Notes: a model not told the origin generated them from the letters alone. Shown: positions 1-8,193, counted from the first letter of the stretch. The stretch is DNA of 18,504 nt from an uncultured Ruminococcus sp. (GCA_947178195.1 CAMWXM010000022.1:1-18504), one strand, 5' to 3'. Numbers and translations: made by a program.

Positions 1-1
1 A

Positions 2-676
2 ATGTATACCATGTATGGAGAATCAAAGGGCTGGAAGCAGGAAATTTTAAACGCTCATCCCACCGAACTGGGCGGATACAAGGAAATAAGCTTTTCCATA
101 GACGGCGAAGGTGCTTATTCAAGACTTAAATATGAAAGCGGCGTTCATCGTGTTCAGCGTGTTCCAGAAACGGAATCTCAGGGAAGAATACACACCTCTA
201 CCGTTACCGTTGCAGTTCTGGCTGAAGCGGACGACGTTGAGCTTGAAATAAATCCCACAGACCTGAAAATAGACGTTTTTCGTGCAAGCGGCGCAGGAGG
301 TCAGCATATAAACAAAACGGAATCAGCCGTAAGAATAACTCATCTTCCTACGGGACTTGTAGTTGAATGTCAGGACGAAAGAAGCCAGTTTAAAAATAAA
401 GACAAGGCAATGAAAATTCTCCGTTCACGACTTTATGACCAACTGCTTCAAGAGCAAAACGACAAAATCGCTTCGGAAAGAAGAACTCAGGTGGGTACGG
501 GAGACCGCTCTGAAAGGATCAGAACCTATAATTATCCTCAGGGAAGGCTTACTGACCACAGAATAAATCTGACTATATACAGACTTGAAGAAATATTAAA
601 CGGAAATCTGGAGGAAGTGCTGGACGCTTTGGCTACCGCCGACCAGGCGGCAAAGCTTGCTATGCAGCAGAATTGA
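2..676 (+). CDS. prfA: Peptide chain release factor 1, C-terminal part (5' end outside window)
   Basis: Class I release factor that recognises UAA/UAG in the ribosomal A site and triggers peptidyl-tRNA hydrolysis. The visible 224 residues begin inside the family's domain 2 and contain the RF1 core 'SGVHRVQRVP' and the catalytic GGQ at fragment residues 99-101, within 'GAGGQHINKTESAV'. The conserved 'RTYNYPQGRLTDHRIN' C-terminal stretch follows. RF1 is usually about 355 residues, so roughly 130 N-terminal residues, including most of the stop-codon recognition region, lie upstream. The ATG at position 2 is therefore an internal Met, not the start. The stop is five bases before the next gene's ATG, which implies co-transcription. 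RF1 is preferred over RF2 from the overall motif wording; the decisive PxT/SPF motif is not in the window. Confidence 0.95.
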   Translation: MYTMYGESKGWKQEILNAHPTELGGYKEISFSIDGEGAYSRLKYESGVHRVQRVPETESQGRIHTSTVTVAVLAEADDVELEINPTDLKIDVFRASGAGGQHINKTESAVRITHLPTGLVVECQDERSQFKNKDKAMKILRSRLYDQLLQEQNDKIASERRTQVGTGDRSERIRTYNYPQGRLTDHRINLTIYRLEEILNGNLEEVLDALATADQAAKLAMQQN

Positions 677-680
677 TAAA

Positions 681-1697
681 ATGAAAAAAACTATAATGCT
701 GACCGATTCGGACAAGGATATAAAAACCGCTTCGGAATTAATAAGATCAGGAGAAGTGGTGGGAATACCTACCGAAACCGTATACGGTCTGGGTGCGGAC
801 GCTCTGAATGCTGACGCAGTAAAAAAAATTTTTGCAGCTAAGGGCAGACCTGCGGATAATCCGCTGATAGTGCATATATATAATCTGGAACAGTCTGAAA
901 GGCTCGCCGTAAATATTCCGGAGCTTTTCTTTAAGCTTGCTGAAAAATTCTGGCCCGGACCGCTTACAATGATAGTTCCTAAAAATAAAATAATTCCCGA
1001 CGAAACATCAGGCGGACTTGATACTGTGGGGATAAGAATGCCTTCTCACAGGGTAATGAGAGAGCTTATAAGACTCTCCTTCCCTATCGCCGCTCCTTCG
1101 GCTAATCGTTCGGGATATCCCAGTCCTACATCGGCTGAACATGTGATGCAGGATATGAACGGGAAAATTTCGGCGGTCATAGATGGTGGTATAAGCAGAT
1201 TCGGAGTTGAATCAACGGTTATTTCCTTTGATAATGCAGATACTGTAAGAATACTGCGTCCAGGTTCGGTGACTGAAAGAGAGCTTTCGGAAGTAGCTGA
1301 AAACGTAATAATAGACGATGCTATTTTAAACGATATTGCCAATGACCGTGCTGCGCCATCTCCCGGAATGAAATATAAGCATTATTCTCCTGAAGCTGAT
1401 GTTAAAATAATAGAGGGGTCTTTTGACGAATTTGCCGGATATGCTGATTCTTTGAAAAAAGATGGACTTTATTGTCTGATATTTGACAATGACGACAAAA
1501 GTAAGCTACCATGCAGCTTTATGACCTATGGAAACGACAGCGATACACAGGCGCACAGCCTATTTTCAAGGCTTCGGGAGCTGGACAAAGCAGGCGCAAA
1601 AGAAATTCTTGTCCGGTCACCGCAAAAAGACGGCGTGGGACTTGCAGTTTATAACCGTCTTTTAAGAGCAGCAGGATTTGAGGTGATAAAGCTATGA
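681..1697 (+). CDS. L-threonylcarbamoyladenylate synthase (Sua5/YwlC type)
   Basis: Makes threonylcarbamoyl-AMP from threonine, bicarbonate and ATP, the first step of the t6A37 tRNA modification. The 338-residue product is the long, two-domain Sua5 form. The YrdC domain occupies about residues 10-205, with 'GIPTETVYGLGAD' (28-40), 'KGRPADNPL' (54-62), 'WPGPLT' (91-96) and 'APSANRSGYPSPT' (138-150). The linker 'SPGMKYKHYSP' (227-237) and a C-terminal Sua5 domain to residue 338 follow. I chose ATG 681 because it follows the prfA stop by four bases and gives the usual N-terminus; an upstream in-frame TTG at 657 would overlap prfA. There is no strong SD, so translation is probably coupled to prfA. 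The stop overlaps coaE in ATGA. Confidence 0.94.
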   Translation: MKKTIMLTDSDKDIKTASELIRSGEVVGIPTETVYGLGADALNADAVKKIFAAKGRPADNPLIVHIYNLEQSERLAVNIPELFFKLAEKFWPGPLTMIVPKNKIIPDETSGGLDTVGIRMPSHRVMRELIRLSFPIAAPSANRSGYPSPTSAEHVMQDMNGKISAVIDGGISRFGVESTVISFDNADTVRILRPGSVTERELSEVAENVIIDDAILNDIANDRAAPSPGMKYKHYSPEADVKIIEGSFDEFAGYADSLKKDGLYCLIFDNDDKSKLPCSFMTYGNDSDTQAHSLFSRLRELDKAGAKEILVRSPQKDGVGLAVYNRLLRAAGFEVIKL

Positions 1698-2326
1698 ACA
1701 GTTTCGATGATGTTTTTACGGTGGGTCTTACAGGTCAGACTGGAGCCGGAAAAACGACTGTTTCAAAGGTGTTTGCCGATAAGGGTTTTAAGGTTATTGA
1801 TGCTGACATAATTGCAAGGGTCGTTGTTGAAAAAGGAAAGCCTTGTTTAAAGGAATTACAGAATTTTTTTGGAAATGATATTATTAATGACGACCAGGCC
1901 CTTAACCGTTCAAGACTTGCGGAAATCGTCTTTTCAGACAAAAACAAGCTTGAGCTTCTTGATTCGGTCATATATCCGTATATAACGTCTGAAATACTGA
2001 ATCGTATCAGAAAATATTCTGAATCGGAAGAAAAGCTTATATTGCTTGACGCACCTACGCTTTTTGAAAGCCGTACAGACAGCTACTGCGAAATAATTGT
2101 TTCCGTGGTATCAGACGAAAAAAATCGTCTTGAACGTATAATAAAAAGAGATAATATAACAAGGGAATCGGCGAAAAAACGCATGGATTCACAGCTTGAC
2201 CAGGAATTTTTCCAAAAGAATTCCGACTATATTATCGAAAACAACGGAAATTTAACAGAATTTTATAATACCGCAAAAGAAACTGCGGATAAAATAAAAA
2301 AATATTACTTAAATAATTGGAGGTAA
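1694..2326 (+). CDS. coaE: Dephospho-CoA kinase
   Basis: Phosphorylates the 3'-hydroxyl of dephospho-CoA, the last step of coenzyme A synthesis, in the cytosol. The protein is 210 residues, normal for the family. The Walker A loop 'GQTGAGKTT' lies at residues 14-22, and the family signature 'VIDADIIAR' at 34-42 carries the substrate-binding Asp residues. 'LLDAPTLFES' matches the conserved 'DVPLLFE' segment, and 'RDNITRESAKKRMDSQ' matches the lid region. The ATG overlaps the stop of the preceding Sua5 gene by four bases, so translational coupling is likely. Its own last codons contain the GGAGG that serves as SD for the aminopeptidase downstream. Nothing looks degraded. Confidence 0.95.
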   Translation: MNSFDDVFTVGLTGQTGAGKTTVSKVFADKGFKVIDADIIARVVVEKGKPCLKELQNFFGNDIINDDQALNRSRLAEIVFSDKNKLELLDSVIYPYITSEILNRIRKYSESEEKLILLDAPTLFESRTDSYCEIIVSVVSDEKNRLERIIKRDNITRESAKKRMDSQLDQEFFQKNSDYIIENNGNLTEFYNTAKETADKIKKYYLNNWR

Positions 2327-2331
2327 TTACA

Positions 2332-3735
2332 ATGGCTAAGGAAAAAACAGAAGGACAGAATTTAAAGGAAAAGCTTTTGAGCAATAAAAAGCATGCGCTT
2401 TTTAATATGAGTGAAGAAGATATTAAAAAGGGTGATGAGTTCTGCGAAAGCTATAAGAAATTTCTTGACAGTGCAAAAACTGAAAGAGAAGCGGTTGAAT
2501 ACACTGTTGACCTTCTTGAAAAAAAGGGATTTGTTCCGTTTAAACCGGGAATGGGACTTAAAGACGGCGATAAGGTTTATGTAAACAATCGTGGAAAAGC
2601 CGTTATTATGGCTGTTATCGGAAGCGAGGATATAAAAAACGGCGTGAATATCTGTGCGGCGCATATCGATTCCCCAAGACTTGATTTAAAGCAGTGCCCG
2701 GTATATGAAGATAATGAGATAGCTCTTTTCAAGACTCACTATTACGGCGGTATCAAAAAATATCAATGGACGGTTATTCCCCTTGCACTCCATGGCGTTA
2801 TCGTTAAAGCAGACGGCAGTAAAATCAAAGTTACTGTCGGAGAAGATGAAAGCGACCCGGTATTCTGTGTAAACGATTTGCTGCCGCACCTTGCAGCAGA
2901 ACAGATGAAAAGACCTCTTGCACAGGGAATCAAAGGTGAAGAGCTTAATATAGTTATCGGCTCAAGACCGTTTAAGGAAGATAAATTAAGTGAAGCGGTA
3001 AAGCTTAACATTATGAAAATACTCAATGAAAAATACGGTATTGTGGAGGACGATTTCCTTTCGGCTGAACTGGAAGCAGTACCGGCATTCAAGGCAAAGG
3101 ACGTGGGATTTGACAGAAGTCTTATAGGAGCTTATGGTCACGATGACAGGGTCTGCGCTTATACAGCTTTAATGGCTGCTGTAAACTGCACTGCTCCTAA
3201 GAAAACTGCGGTTACAGTCCTGACCGATAAAGAAGAAACAGGCAGCGACGGCAATACCGGACTTCAGTCAGCATACCTGAAATATTTTATCGCCGATATT
3301 GCAGCTGAATTTAATGAGGAAGGAAGAACTGTTCTTTCAGCTTCTGAATGTATGTCGGCTGACGTAAATTCAGCCTTCGACCCGACCTTCCCTGACGTTC
3401 TAGAAAAAAGGAACTGCGCTTATATCAACTATGGCGTATGCGTTACTAAATTTACCGGTGCGAGAGGAAAATCCGGTACGTCGGACGCTTCTGCTGAATT
3501 TGTGGGAAAAATACGCAAGCTTCTTGACGACAACGGCGTTATCTGGCAGACCGGCGAGCTTGGTAAGGTAGATATGGGCGGCGGCGGAACAGTTGCAGCT
3601 TATATTGCAAATCTTAATGTTGATACTATTGATGTTGGTGTTCCTGTGCTTTCTATGCATGCTCCTTTTGAAACAGTTTCAAAAATAGACGTTTATATGA
3701 CTTACAAAGCATTTTCAGCTTTTATTTCAGCTTAA
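2332..3735 (+). CDS. M18-family zinc aminopeptidase
   Basis: Probable cytosolic metallo-aminopeptidase of peptidase family M18, which trims acidic or other N-terminal residues from peptides. The 467 residues contain the expected dinuclear metal and catalytic motifs in order: 'AAHIDSPRLDL' with His111, 'YGHDDRVCAY' with Asp271/272, 'LTDKEETGSDG' with Glu301/302 (one catalytic base, one ligand), 'ECMSADVNSAFDP' with Asp344, and 'SMHAPFETVSKIDVYMTY' with His443. Assignment of each ligand is by family pattern. ATG 2332 was chosen over upstream TTG 2317 because GGAGG at 2319-2323 sits eight bases before it. The SD overlaps the end of coaE, so the gene is the fourth in the prfA run. Exact substrate preference cannot be read from the sequence. 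Confidence 0.92.
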   Translation: MAKEKTEGQNLKEKLLSNKKHALFNMSEEDIKKGDEFCESYKKFLDSAKTEREAVEYTVDLLEKKGFVPFKPGMGLKDGDKVYVNNRGKAVIMAVIGSEDIKNGVNICAAHIDSPRLDLKQCPVYEDNEIALFKTHYYGGIKKYQWTVIPLALHGVIVKADGSKIKVTVGEDESDPVFCVNDLLPHLAAEQMKRPLAQGIKGEELNIVIGSRPFKEDKLSEAVKLNIMKILNEKYGIVEDDFLSAELEAVPAFKAKDVGFDRSLIGAYGHDDRVCAYTALMAAVNCTAPKKTAVTVLTDKEETGSDGNTGLQSAYLKYFIADIAAEFNEEGRTVLSASECMSADVNSAFDPTFPDVLEKRNCAYINYGVCVTKFTGARGKSGTSDASAEFVGKIRKLLDDNGVIWQTGELGKVDMGGGGTVAAYIANLNVDTIDVGVPVLSMHAPFETVSKIDVYMTYKAFSAFISA

Positions 3736-3769
3736 TTTTAAAAGCAAAAATTTTTACCAAGACAATCAG

Positions 3770-3829
3770 AGCCTGTTCATAAATAACACATCTAAAAACC
3801 TATGTCGTTAATATTATTATGAACAGGCT
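3770..3829. repeat. Inverted repeat between aminopeptidase and LRR gene (possible terminator or small element)
   Basis: Perfect 11-base arms, AGCCTGTTCAT at 3770-3780 and ATGAACAGGCT at 3819-3829, flank a 38-base AT-rich centre. The 3' arm is followed by a short 'TTTAATTAA' run, so it could act as a weak terminator for the upstream operon. The long centre is unlike a standard intrinsic terminator and more like the ends of a miniature or decayed insertion element. No transposase is present. I could not find a convincing promoter for the LRR gene in this 112-base gap. Confidence 0.55.
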
Positions 3830-3847
3830 TTAATTAAGGAGAAGTTT

Positions 3848-5197
3848 ATGAAAATTAAAGGAAAAATTTTAAGTTTTGCTCTGACAGCATTATGTCTTTT
3901 TTCATCAGCTATTCCGTTTTATGCTAACGGAGAAGAAAATAGCGTAGACGAAATAAGCTATGACGACAAAATTTCTTATAGGAAAATCGACAATAACAGC
4001 GACGGCATTTTTGATTTAATTAAAATTTCAAGCTGTGTCAAAACGGCAACTTCCGTTTCAATTCCCGATACAATTGAAGAATTGCCTGTCAGATATATCG
4101 GAGAAGACGCTTTTTCGGACTGCACTGAATTGACGCAAATACATCTTCCGGATACTCTTACTTCAATTGATACTTTTGCTTTTTATAATTGCAGCAAACT
4201 TAAAAATATAGAGTTTCCTGACGGATTGCTCTCTATTGGATATGCACCATTTGCAAAATGCGTATCTTTAAAAAGTATAAAATTTCCCGAAAAAATAGAG
4301 TATGTCGGATATGAAGCATTCAGAGACTGTAAAAGCTTAACGAGTATATACATACCTGAAAATCTCACTGATATAGGTTACCAGGCATTTTCACGATGTA
4401 CAAGTCTTACAAATATTACCGTTGCAGGAAATAACAGGAGATATTATACTGTTGATGATATTCTTTATGAAAGGATTTTTCTTGATTCCGGAACTATAAC
4501 ACAGCTGTTCGTATATCCTATTGGAAAAAAGGATAAGAGCTTCTCAATTCCCGACAATATAACATGTATATGTTCGGGTGCATTTGCAGGCAGCCTTAAT
4601 CTGACGAGCGTAGAGATTCCTGACAGCGTTAAAGAAATAAGCTCCTTTGCATTTTACGAATGCAAAAGGCTTACCTCTATAAGCATACCTGACAGCGTGA
4701 CGAAATTCGGATATAATATATTTCAGAACTGCGCCTTTTTAAAAAAAGTAAAAATATCAGGCGGAGCAACTGAAGTAGGATATCAGTTTTTTATGAATTG
4801 TCCTCGTTTGAAATATATTAATATTCCTAAAAATATAACTTCTATAGGAAACGAAGCATTCAATTCCTGCAAAAATTTGACTTGTGTAAATATACCTGCC
4901 AGCGTAACATCAATAACCTTCAACAGCTTTGTTTTTAGCGATAATATGAAAATACGTGGCGTTGAAGGCTCTTATGCATATGATTATGCCACAGAAAATA
5001 ATATAGACTTTATTCAAGCTGTAGACGGAGACGCTGACTGCAACGGCAAATTCAATATAAGAGACGCTGCGTTTATCGCTATATCCTGTGCAAAGAATGA
5101 AAGAGATTATATTCCCGAATGGGCGGATTTTAATAAGGATGGAGCTTGCAACATAAGAGACGCTGCTGCAATTGCAATTTACCTTGCCAAAAGATAG
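3848..5197 (+). CDS. Secreted BspA-like leucine-rich-repeat protein with C-terminal type I dockerin
   Basis: A 449-residue exported protein. Residues 1-26 form a signal peptide (basic start, hydrophobic core 'ILSFALTALCLFSS', likely cleavage after 'PFYA'). Residues about 60-385 are tandem LRR_5/BspA repeats of roughly 23 residues with the pattern 'IPDSVTxIGxxAFxxCxxLT', interrupted by a loop typical of the family around 'NRRYYTVDDILYE'. Residues 392-449 hold two dockerin repeats, 'DGDADCNGKFNIRDAAF' and 'ADFNKDGACNIRDAAAI', each with a Ca-binding loop of the DxDxxGxxxxxD or DxNxDGxxxxxD type. Type I dockerins bind cohesins, so the protein is probably docked on a cell-surface or cellulosome-like scaffold. 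No enzyme domain is present; binding to protein or carbohydrate is inference. SD AAGGAGA lies just before ATG 3848. Confidence 0.92.
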   Translation: MKIKGKILSFALTALCLFSSAIPFYANGEENSVDEISYDDKISYRKIDNNSDGIFDLIKISSCVKTATSVSIPDTIEELPVRYIGEDAFSDCTELTQIHLPDTLTSIDTFAFYNCSKLKNIEFPDGLLSIGYAPFAKCVSLKSIKFPEKIEYVGYEAFRDCKSLTSIYIPENLTDIGYQAFSRCTSLTNITVAGNNRRYYTVDDILYERIFLDSGTITQLFVYPIGKKDKSFSIPDNITCICSGAFAGSLNLTSVEIPDSVKEISSFAFYECKRLTSISIPDSVTKFGYNIFQNCAFLKKVKISGGATEVGYQFFMNCPRLKYINIPKNITSIGNEAFNSCKNLTCVNIPASVTSITFNSFVFSDNMKIRGVEGSYAYDYATENNIDFIQAVDGDADCNGKFNIRDAAFIAISCAKNERDYIPEWADFNKDGACNIRDAAAIAIYLAKR

Positions 5198-5208
5198 GAA
5201 TAAATTTT

Positions 5209-5236
5209 TAAGACGGACGTTTTCTCGTCCGTCTTA
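5209..5236 (+). terminator. Hairpin after LRR-dockerin gene
   Basis: A perfect 11-bp stem, TAAGACGGACG / CGTCCGTCTTA, with loop TTTTCT, starts 11 bases after the LRR gene's stop. Its position and strength suit a terminator. The following bases 'GTATTAAGG' are not a proper U-tract, so a factor-dependent or weak terminator is possible. Confidence 0.6.
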
Positions 5237-5245
5237 GTATTAAGG

Positions 5246-5274
5246 CAATACCGCACAATTTCAAAATTGTGCGG
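5246..5274. repeat. Palindromic repeat, copy 1 (CAATACCGCACAAT half-site)
   Basis: The 10-bp stem CCGCACAATT (5251-5260) / AATTGTGCGG (5265-5274) encloses loop TCAA. The left part, CAATACCGCACAAT at 5246-5259, is identical for 14 bases to 15733-15746, where it again forms one half of a palindrome. This suggests a dispersed intergenic repeat family rather than two unrelated terminators. There is no U-tract on either side. Confidence 0.6.
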
Positions 5275-5304
5275 CGCAGCCTGCCTAAAAAGCCTCTTTT
5301 AAAA

Positions 5305-5343
5305 TAATCCCGTACAAAGACTATTTTATCTTTGCACGGGATT
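5305..5343 (-). terminator. Intrinsic-type terminator of the beta-propeller gene
   Basis: Arms AATCCCGTACAAAGA (about 5306-5320) and TCTTTGCACGGGATT (5329-5343) make a 14-15 bp stem. Its one imperfect pair becomes G-U on the minus strand, favouring that direction. It begins four bases after the propeller gene's stop and is followed on the minus strand by 'ATTATTTTAAAA'. On the plus strand it is followed by 'TTTTATC', so it may work in both directions between these convergent genes. Confidence 0.75.
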
Positions 5344-5346
5344 TTA

Positions 5347-7482
5347 TCAATCTATTATTCCATAATAAGAATTTTCAATATATTCGTCATTAAATTCATA
5401 GCTGTCCACCTGATTGAAATTTTTTATATCAGCCGATATGAAAACCTTATCGGAGAAAGCATAAACATAATCGCCGATTATTACCGCTCTGTGAAGTCCG
5501 TCTAAATATGTTCCGCCTGTCACATCGGTACTTATTTCTCCCAGTTCCTTGAATTTTCCGTTTTCAAAGGAATAGAATATATAGGCATATTTTCCGTTGT
5601 AGCTGTCAGTATATATCAGATCAATATTAACAGGTACGCCTATAATGTTATGCTTAGGAGAAATCAAAAGAGCCTTTCTGTCGGAAATGGCATAAGAATA
5701 AAGATAAGCGTTTTTATGGTTAAAATTGTTTCCGATTTCAGCAGTATCTATAACCCTCAGGTTATCAGGGTCGCTGTTATCAAACATGGAAAGCTTCAAT
5801 CCGTTGAGATTACCATCTTCGTCACCGTTTTCGCCGAAGCCTAAAAGCATACCATCAGCCCAGCTCTGCATGTAGCTGCTGTAGCCTGTTATTTTAAGTT
5901 CATCGGTTTTTTTCGGGTTTGCAGGGTCGCTTAAATCTATGGCATAAAGTGGGTCAGTCTGACGGAAGGTTACTATATATGCCATATCGCCATTGAAATT
6001 AACTGATTTTATAGTTTCGTCCAATCCGAAATTGGATATTTGTCCTACCTCGTCAAGGTTCATATCGAGAACATAAAGACAATTATTTGTTTCAATGGCA
6101 GTAAGTCCGAAAAAGTCAAAGTTATCGAATGTGGTCGCAATTCTGAAATAGCCGTTATATTCGCTCATTGAAAACTGGTCTTTTACGACTCCCTTTACGC
6201 TTGTTCCGGCTTTGGGTATTATCGTTCCCTCGCTTATCTCAAAACGGGTTATCTCCGTATTATCCCATCCGAAGGTTACATAAAGATTTTTCATAGAACA
6301 ATATATCGTTCCTGCATTTCCGGCAACAGCCTTTACGTCAGTAGGGTTATAGGGTACAGAGCTGTTTAAGTCAAATGCTGAAAGATTAATATAGGAAATC
6401 CACGGAGACGTGCTGTCTGGTTCAAGCTCAGAGATAAGAATATTTGAGCAAGGAAGAGAGTTTATTTCATCATTTACCGTGTATGACGGAATATATTTGC
6501 TTGTATCCTGAGGTTTAATTTCACCGTCATACTCATAACATCCATAATCGGATTGATCTGTAACAAGATACATAAATCCGTCCTCTCTCAGGCGAACGTC
6601 CGTATAATATCCCTTCTGTTCATATTGTCCCAGCATAGAATAATCTTCTTTGGAATAAATAGTTACTACTGTTGAATCAACAGACGAATTTAAAGCGTCA
6701 TAAAAATCCAAAGCTTCAAATTTACTATCCGATATTACTACAAGCTTATCGTCATAGAGATACATGGAATTTATATATCCAAGATCCTCGGCAAAGGTTT
6801 TTACTTCCTTAAATTTTCCGTTTTCCACCTGCGCCGCCTTTATTCCATAAGACGATGTGTAATAAATAGTTTTACCGTCGGTTTTGACTATATCCGATTC
6901 CAGTACTCCTGATTCCTGATTATAGGTATTAGTATAGTCTGCGTTGTTCAAACTGGAATTTGATGAGGGCGGAGCGCTTTCAAAATCGTACATCATGTCT
7001 GACTCTTCACCAGCTATCCCCTCTTCGTCTACCAAGCCATCTTCTGCTGCTTCATAAACCATTTCATCTTTGCCAAATCCTTTTACGTATTGGCTGGAGC
7101 TGTCATAGTAGCGGGAGTTTTTAAGATTGAAATAATCGTAAATTTCATCATAGCTTTCAGCATATTTCATATTGTTAAAGCCCAGAGGTTCGGCAATGAT
7201 AGCCTGAGAGCTTGTGTCACAATCATGATAGCTTATGCCGCTGTCTACTATTTCGCATTTATCTTTTAATGGATAAATCGCTGCTGTAATTCCTACAACA
7301 AGAGCAAGCGCCGCCGCAAAAGAACCGATTTTCATAATATTAAATTTTATATTGCGACTGCGGCGCTGCTGATAACCGAATTTATCCAGCATTACCTTCA
7401 TACTTTCCGGCGAAAACGCTTCGGGAACATTTTTTTCCTCCAACACTTTTTTTATATTTTCATCATTGTATATTTCACTCAT
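5347..7482 (-). CDS. Membrane-anchored beta-propeller protein, likely anti-sigma factor for the adjacent ECF sigma
   Basis: A 711-residue protein with a short cytosolic N-terminus (residues 1-50, ending in the basic stretch 'RRSRNIKF'). One transmembrane helix follows at about 51-71 ('SFAAALALVVGITAAIY'), then an acidic, Ser-rich linker, then from about residue 195 a large extracytoplasmic domain. That domain resembles the secreted C-terminal beta-propeller family (PF09826-like), with features such as 'LESDIVKTDGKTIYY', 'AIDLSDPANPKKTDELKI' and 'DGLHRAVIIGDYVYAFS'. The start is fixed by AAAGGAG, which overlaps the stop of the sigma gene 13 bases upstream. The short N-terminal segment is where an anti-sigma module would sit, so the propeller may be the outside sensor. 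This role is inference from order and topology; no ZAS/HxxxCxxC zinc motif is visible. Confidence 0.85.
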   Translation of the reverse strand: MSEIYNDENIKKVLEEKNVPEAFSPESMKVMLDKFGYQQRRSRNIKFNIMKIGSFAAALALVVGITAAIYPLKDKCEIVDSGISYHDCDTSSQAIIAEPLGFNNMKYAESYDEIYDYFNLKNSRYYDSSSQYVKGFGKDEMVYEAAEDGLVDEEGIAGEESDMMYDFESAPPSSNSSLNNADYTNTYNQESGVLESDIVKTDGKTIYYTSSYGIKAAQVENGKFKEVKTFAEDLGYINSMYLYDDKLVVISDSKFEALDFYDALNSSVDSTVVTIYSKEDYSMLGQYEQKGYYTDVRLREDGFMYLVTDQSDYGCYEYDGEIKPQDTSKYIPSYTVNDEINSLPCSNILISELEPDSTSPWISYINLSAFDLNSSVPYNPTDVKAVAGNAGTIYCSMKNLYVTFGWDNTEITRFEISEGTIIPKAGTSVKGVVKDQFSMSEYNGYFRIATTFDNFDFFGLTAIETNNCLYVLDMNLDEVGQISNFGLDETIKSVNFNGDMAYIVTFRQTDPLYAIDLSDPANPKKTDELKITGYSSYMQSWADGMLLGFGENGDEDGNLNGLKLSMFDNSDPDNLRVIDTAEIGNNFNHKNAYLYSYAISDRKALLISPKHNIIGVPVNIDLIYTDSYNGKYAYIFYSFENGKFKELGEISTDVTGGTYLDGLHRAVIIGDYVYAFSDKVFISADIKNFNQVDSYEFNDEYIENSYYGIID

Positions 7483-7495
7483 TTTATTTCTCCTT

Positions 7496-8008
7496 TCACA
7501 CAGTAAGATTTAATCTGAGCTGCTCTTTTATCCGCATAAGTCTGGAGCGTACCGACGAGGCCTTCATACCGTAAATTTTAGCGATCTCAAAAGAATTATA
7601 ACCGCCCAGCACAGATAAAGTAAGTAACGCTTTTGATTCAAAATCGAGATTATTCATAGCTTCCTTCAATTCAAAATTTTCAAAGTCAAAGCTTCCCGAA
7701 ATCAGCTCTCCGTCGTTTAAATTGTCTATATCCTCATCCTGATGCATGTATTCCTTCTGTTTGCGCTTGATTTTTGCAAATAGTATTTTCATTATCCAGC
7801 TTTTGAATGCTTCTTCGTTTTTCAGCCTGCCGATAGATGAAAATGCGTCCATTACCGCTTCGCTTACCGCATCGTAAGCGTCGTGCTCATTTCTGAGATT
7901 GTAAACGGCAGTATGATACATATCCTTATACACAAGAGAATAAAGCTTTGAAAAAGCCTCGGTATCTCCATTTCGGGCAAGAGCCGCATATGTTTTAAAA
8001 TCCTTCAT
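7496..8008 (-). CDS. ECF-type RNA polymerase sigma factor
   Basis: A 170-residue sigma-70 family protein with only regions 2 and 4. Region 2, about residues 8-85, contains 'AFSKLYSLVYKDMYHTAVY', the 'DAYDAVSEAVMDAF' helix equivalent to the usual '..DAEDLVQETFLRAW', and 'FKSWIMKILFAKIKRKQK'. Region 4, about 112-165, has a helix-turn-helix: 'LLTLSVLGGYNSFEIAKIYG' then 'KASSVRSRLMRIKEQLR'. An AAGGAGG SD lies just before ATG 8008. It is co-transcribed with the membrane beta-propeller protein, the usual order for ECF sigma then regulator. Target promoters are unknown. A 10-base palindrome AAACCGGTTT (8021-8030) lies directly upstream of the SD. I found no convincing promoter in the upstream gap. 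Confidence 0.92.
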   Translation of the reverse strand: MKDFKTYAALARNGDTEAFSKLYSLVYKDMYHTAVYNLRNEHDAYDAVSEAVMDAFSSIGRLKNEEAFKSWIMKILFAKIKRKQKEYMHQDEDIDNLNDGELISGSFDFENFELKEAMNNLDFESKALLTLSVLGGYNSFEIAKIYGMKASSVRSRLMRIKEQLRLNLTV

Positions 8009-8193
8009 AATTCCTCCTTAAAACCGGTTTCATAATATAAGTGTGAAAAACAAGTCAGATTGTTGCAAAAAATTTAAAATTTATCAATTTGCACAAAATA
8101 ATACAAGTAATTTTGGTAAAAATATCTTTATATGCTTTTTTTTAAAATCATGCATTTTTTGTTTTGTTATTTCTTTTTTTGTCGAATTAATTC
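8009..8193. other. AT-rich divergent intergenic region between sigma operon and tagD operon
   Basis: The gap between the sigma gene (minus) and tagD (plus) is 310 bases, and this is its AT-rich part. It holds the sigma SD, the palindrome AAACCGGTTT at 8021-8030 and long T-runs. A 60-codon plus-strand frame at 8043-8225 has no SD, low-complexity composition (Phe/Ile/Lys from T/A runs) and runs across the tagD promoter, so I do not call it a gene. The sigma promoter must lie here, but no clear -35/-10 pair stands out on the minus strand. Confidence 0.6.

Noticed and set aside
8010..8033. TGAAAC as ECF -35 element for sigma autoregulation
   Set aside because: A matching -10 (CGTC-like) at 16-17 bases is absent and transcription would start inside the coding region.
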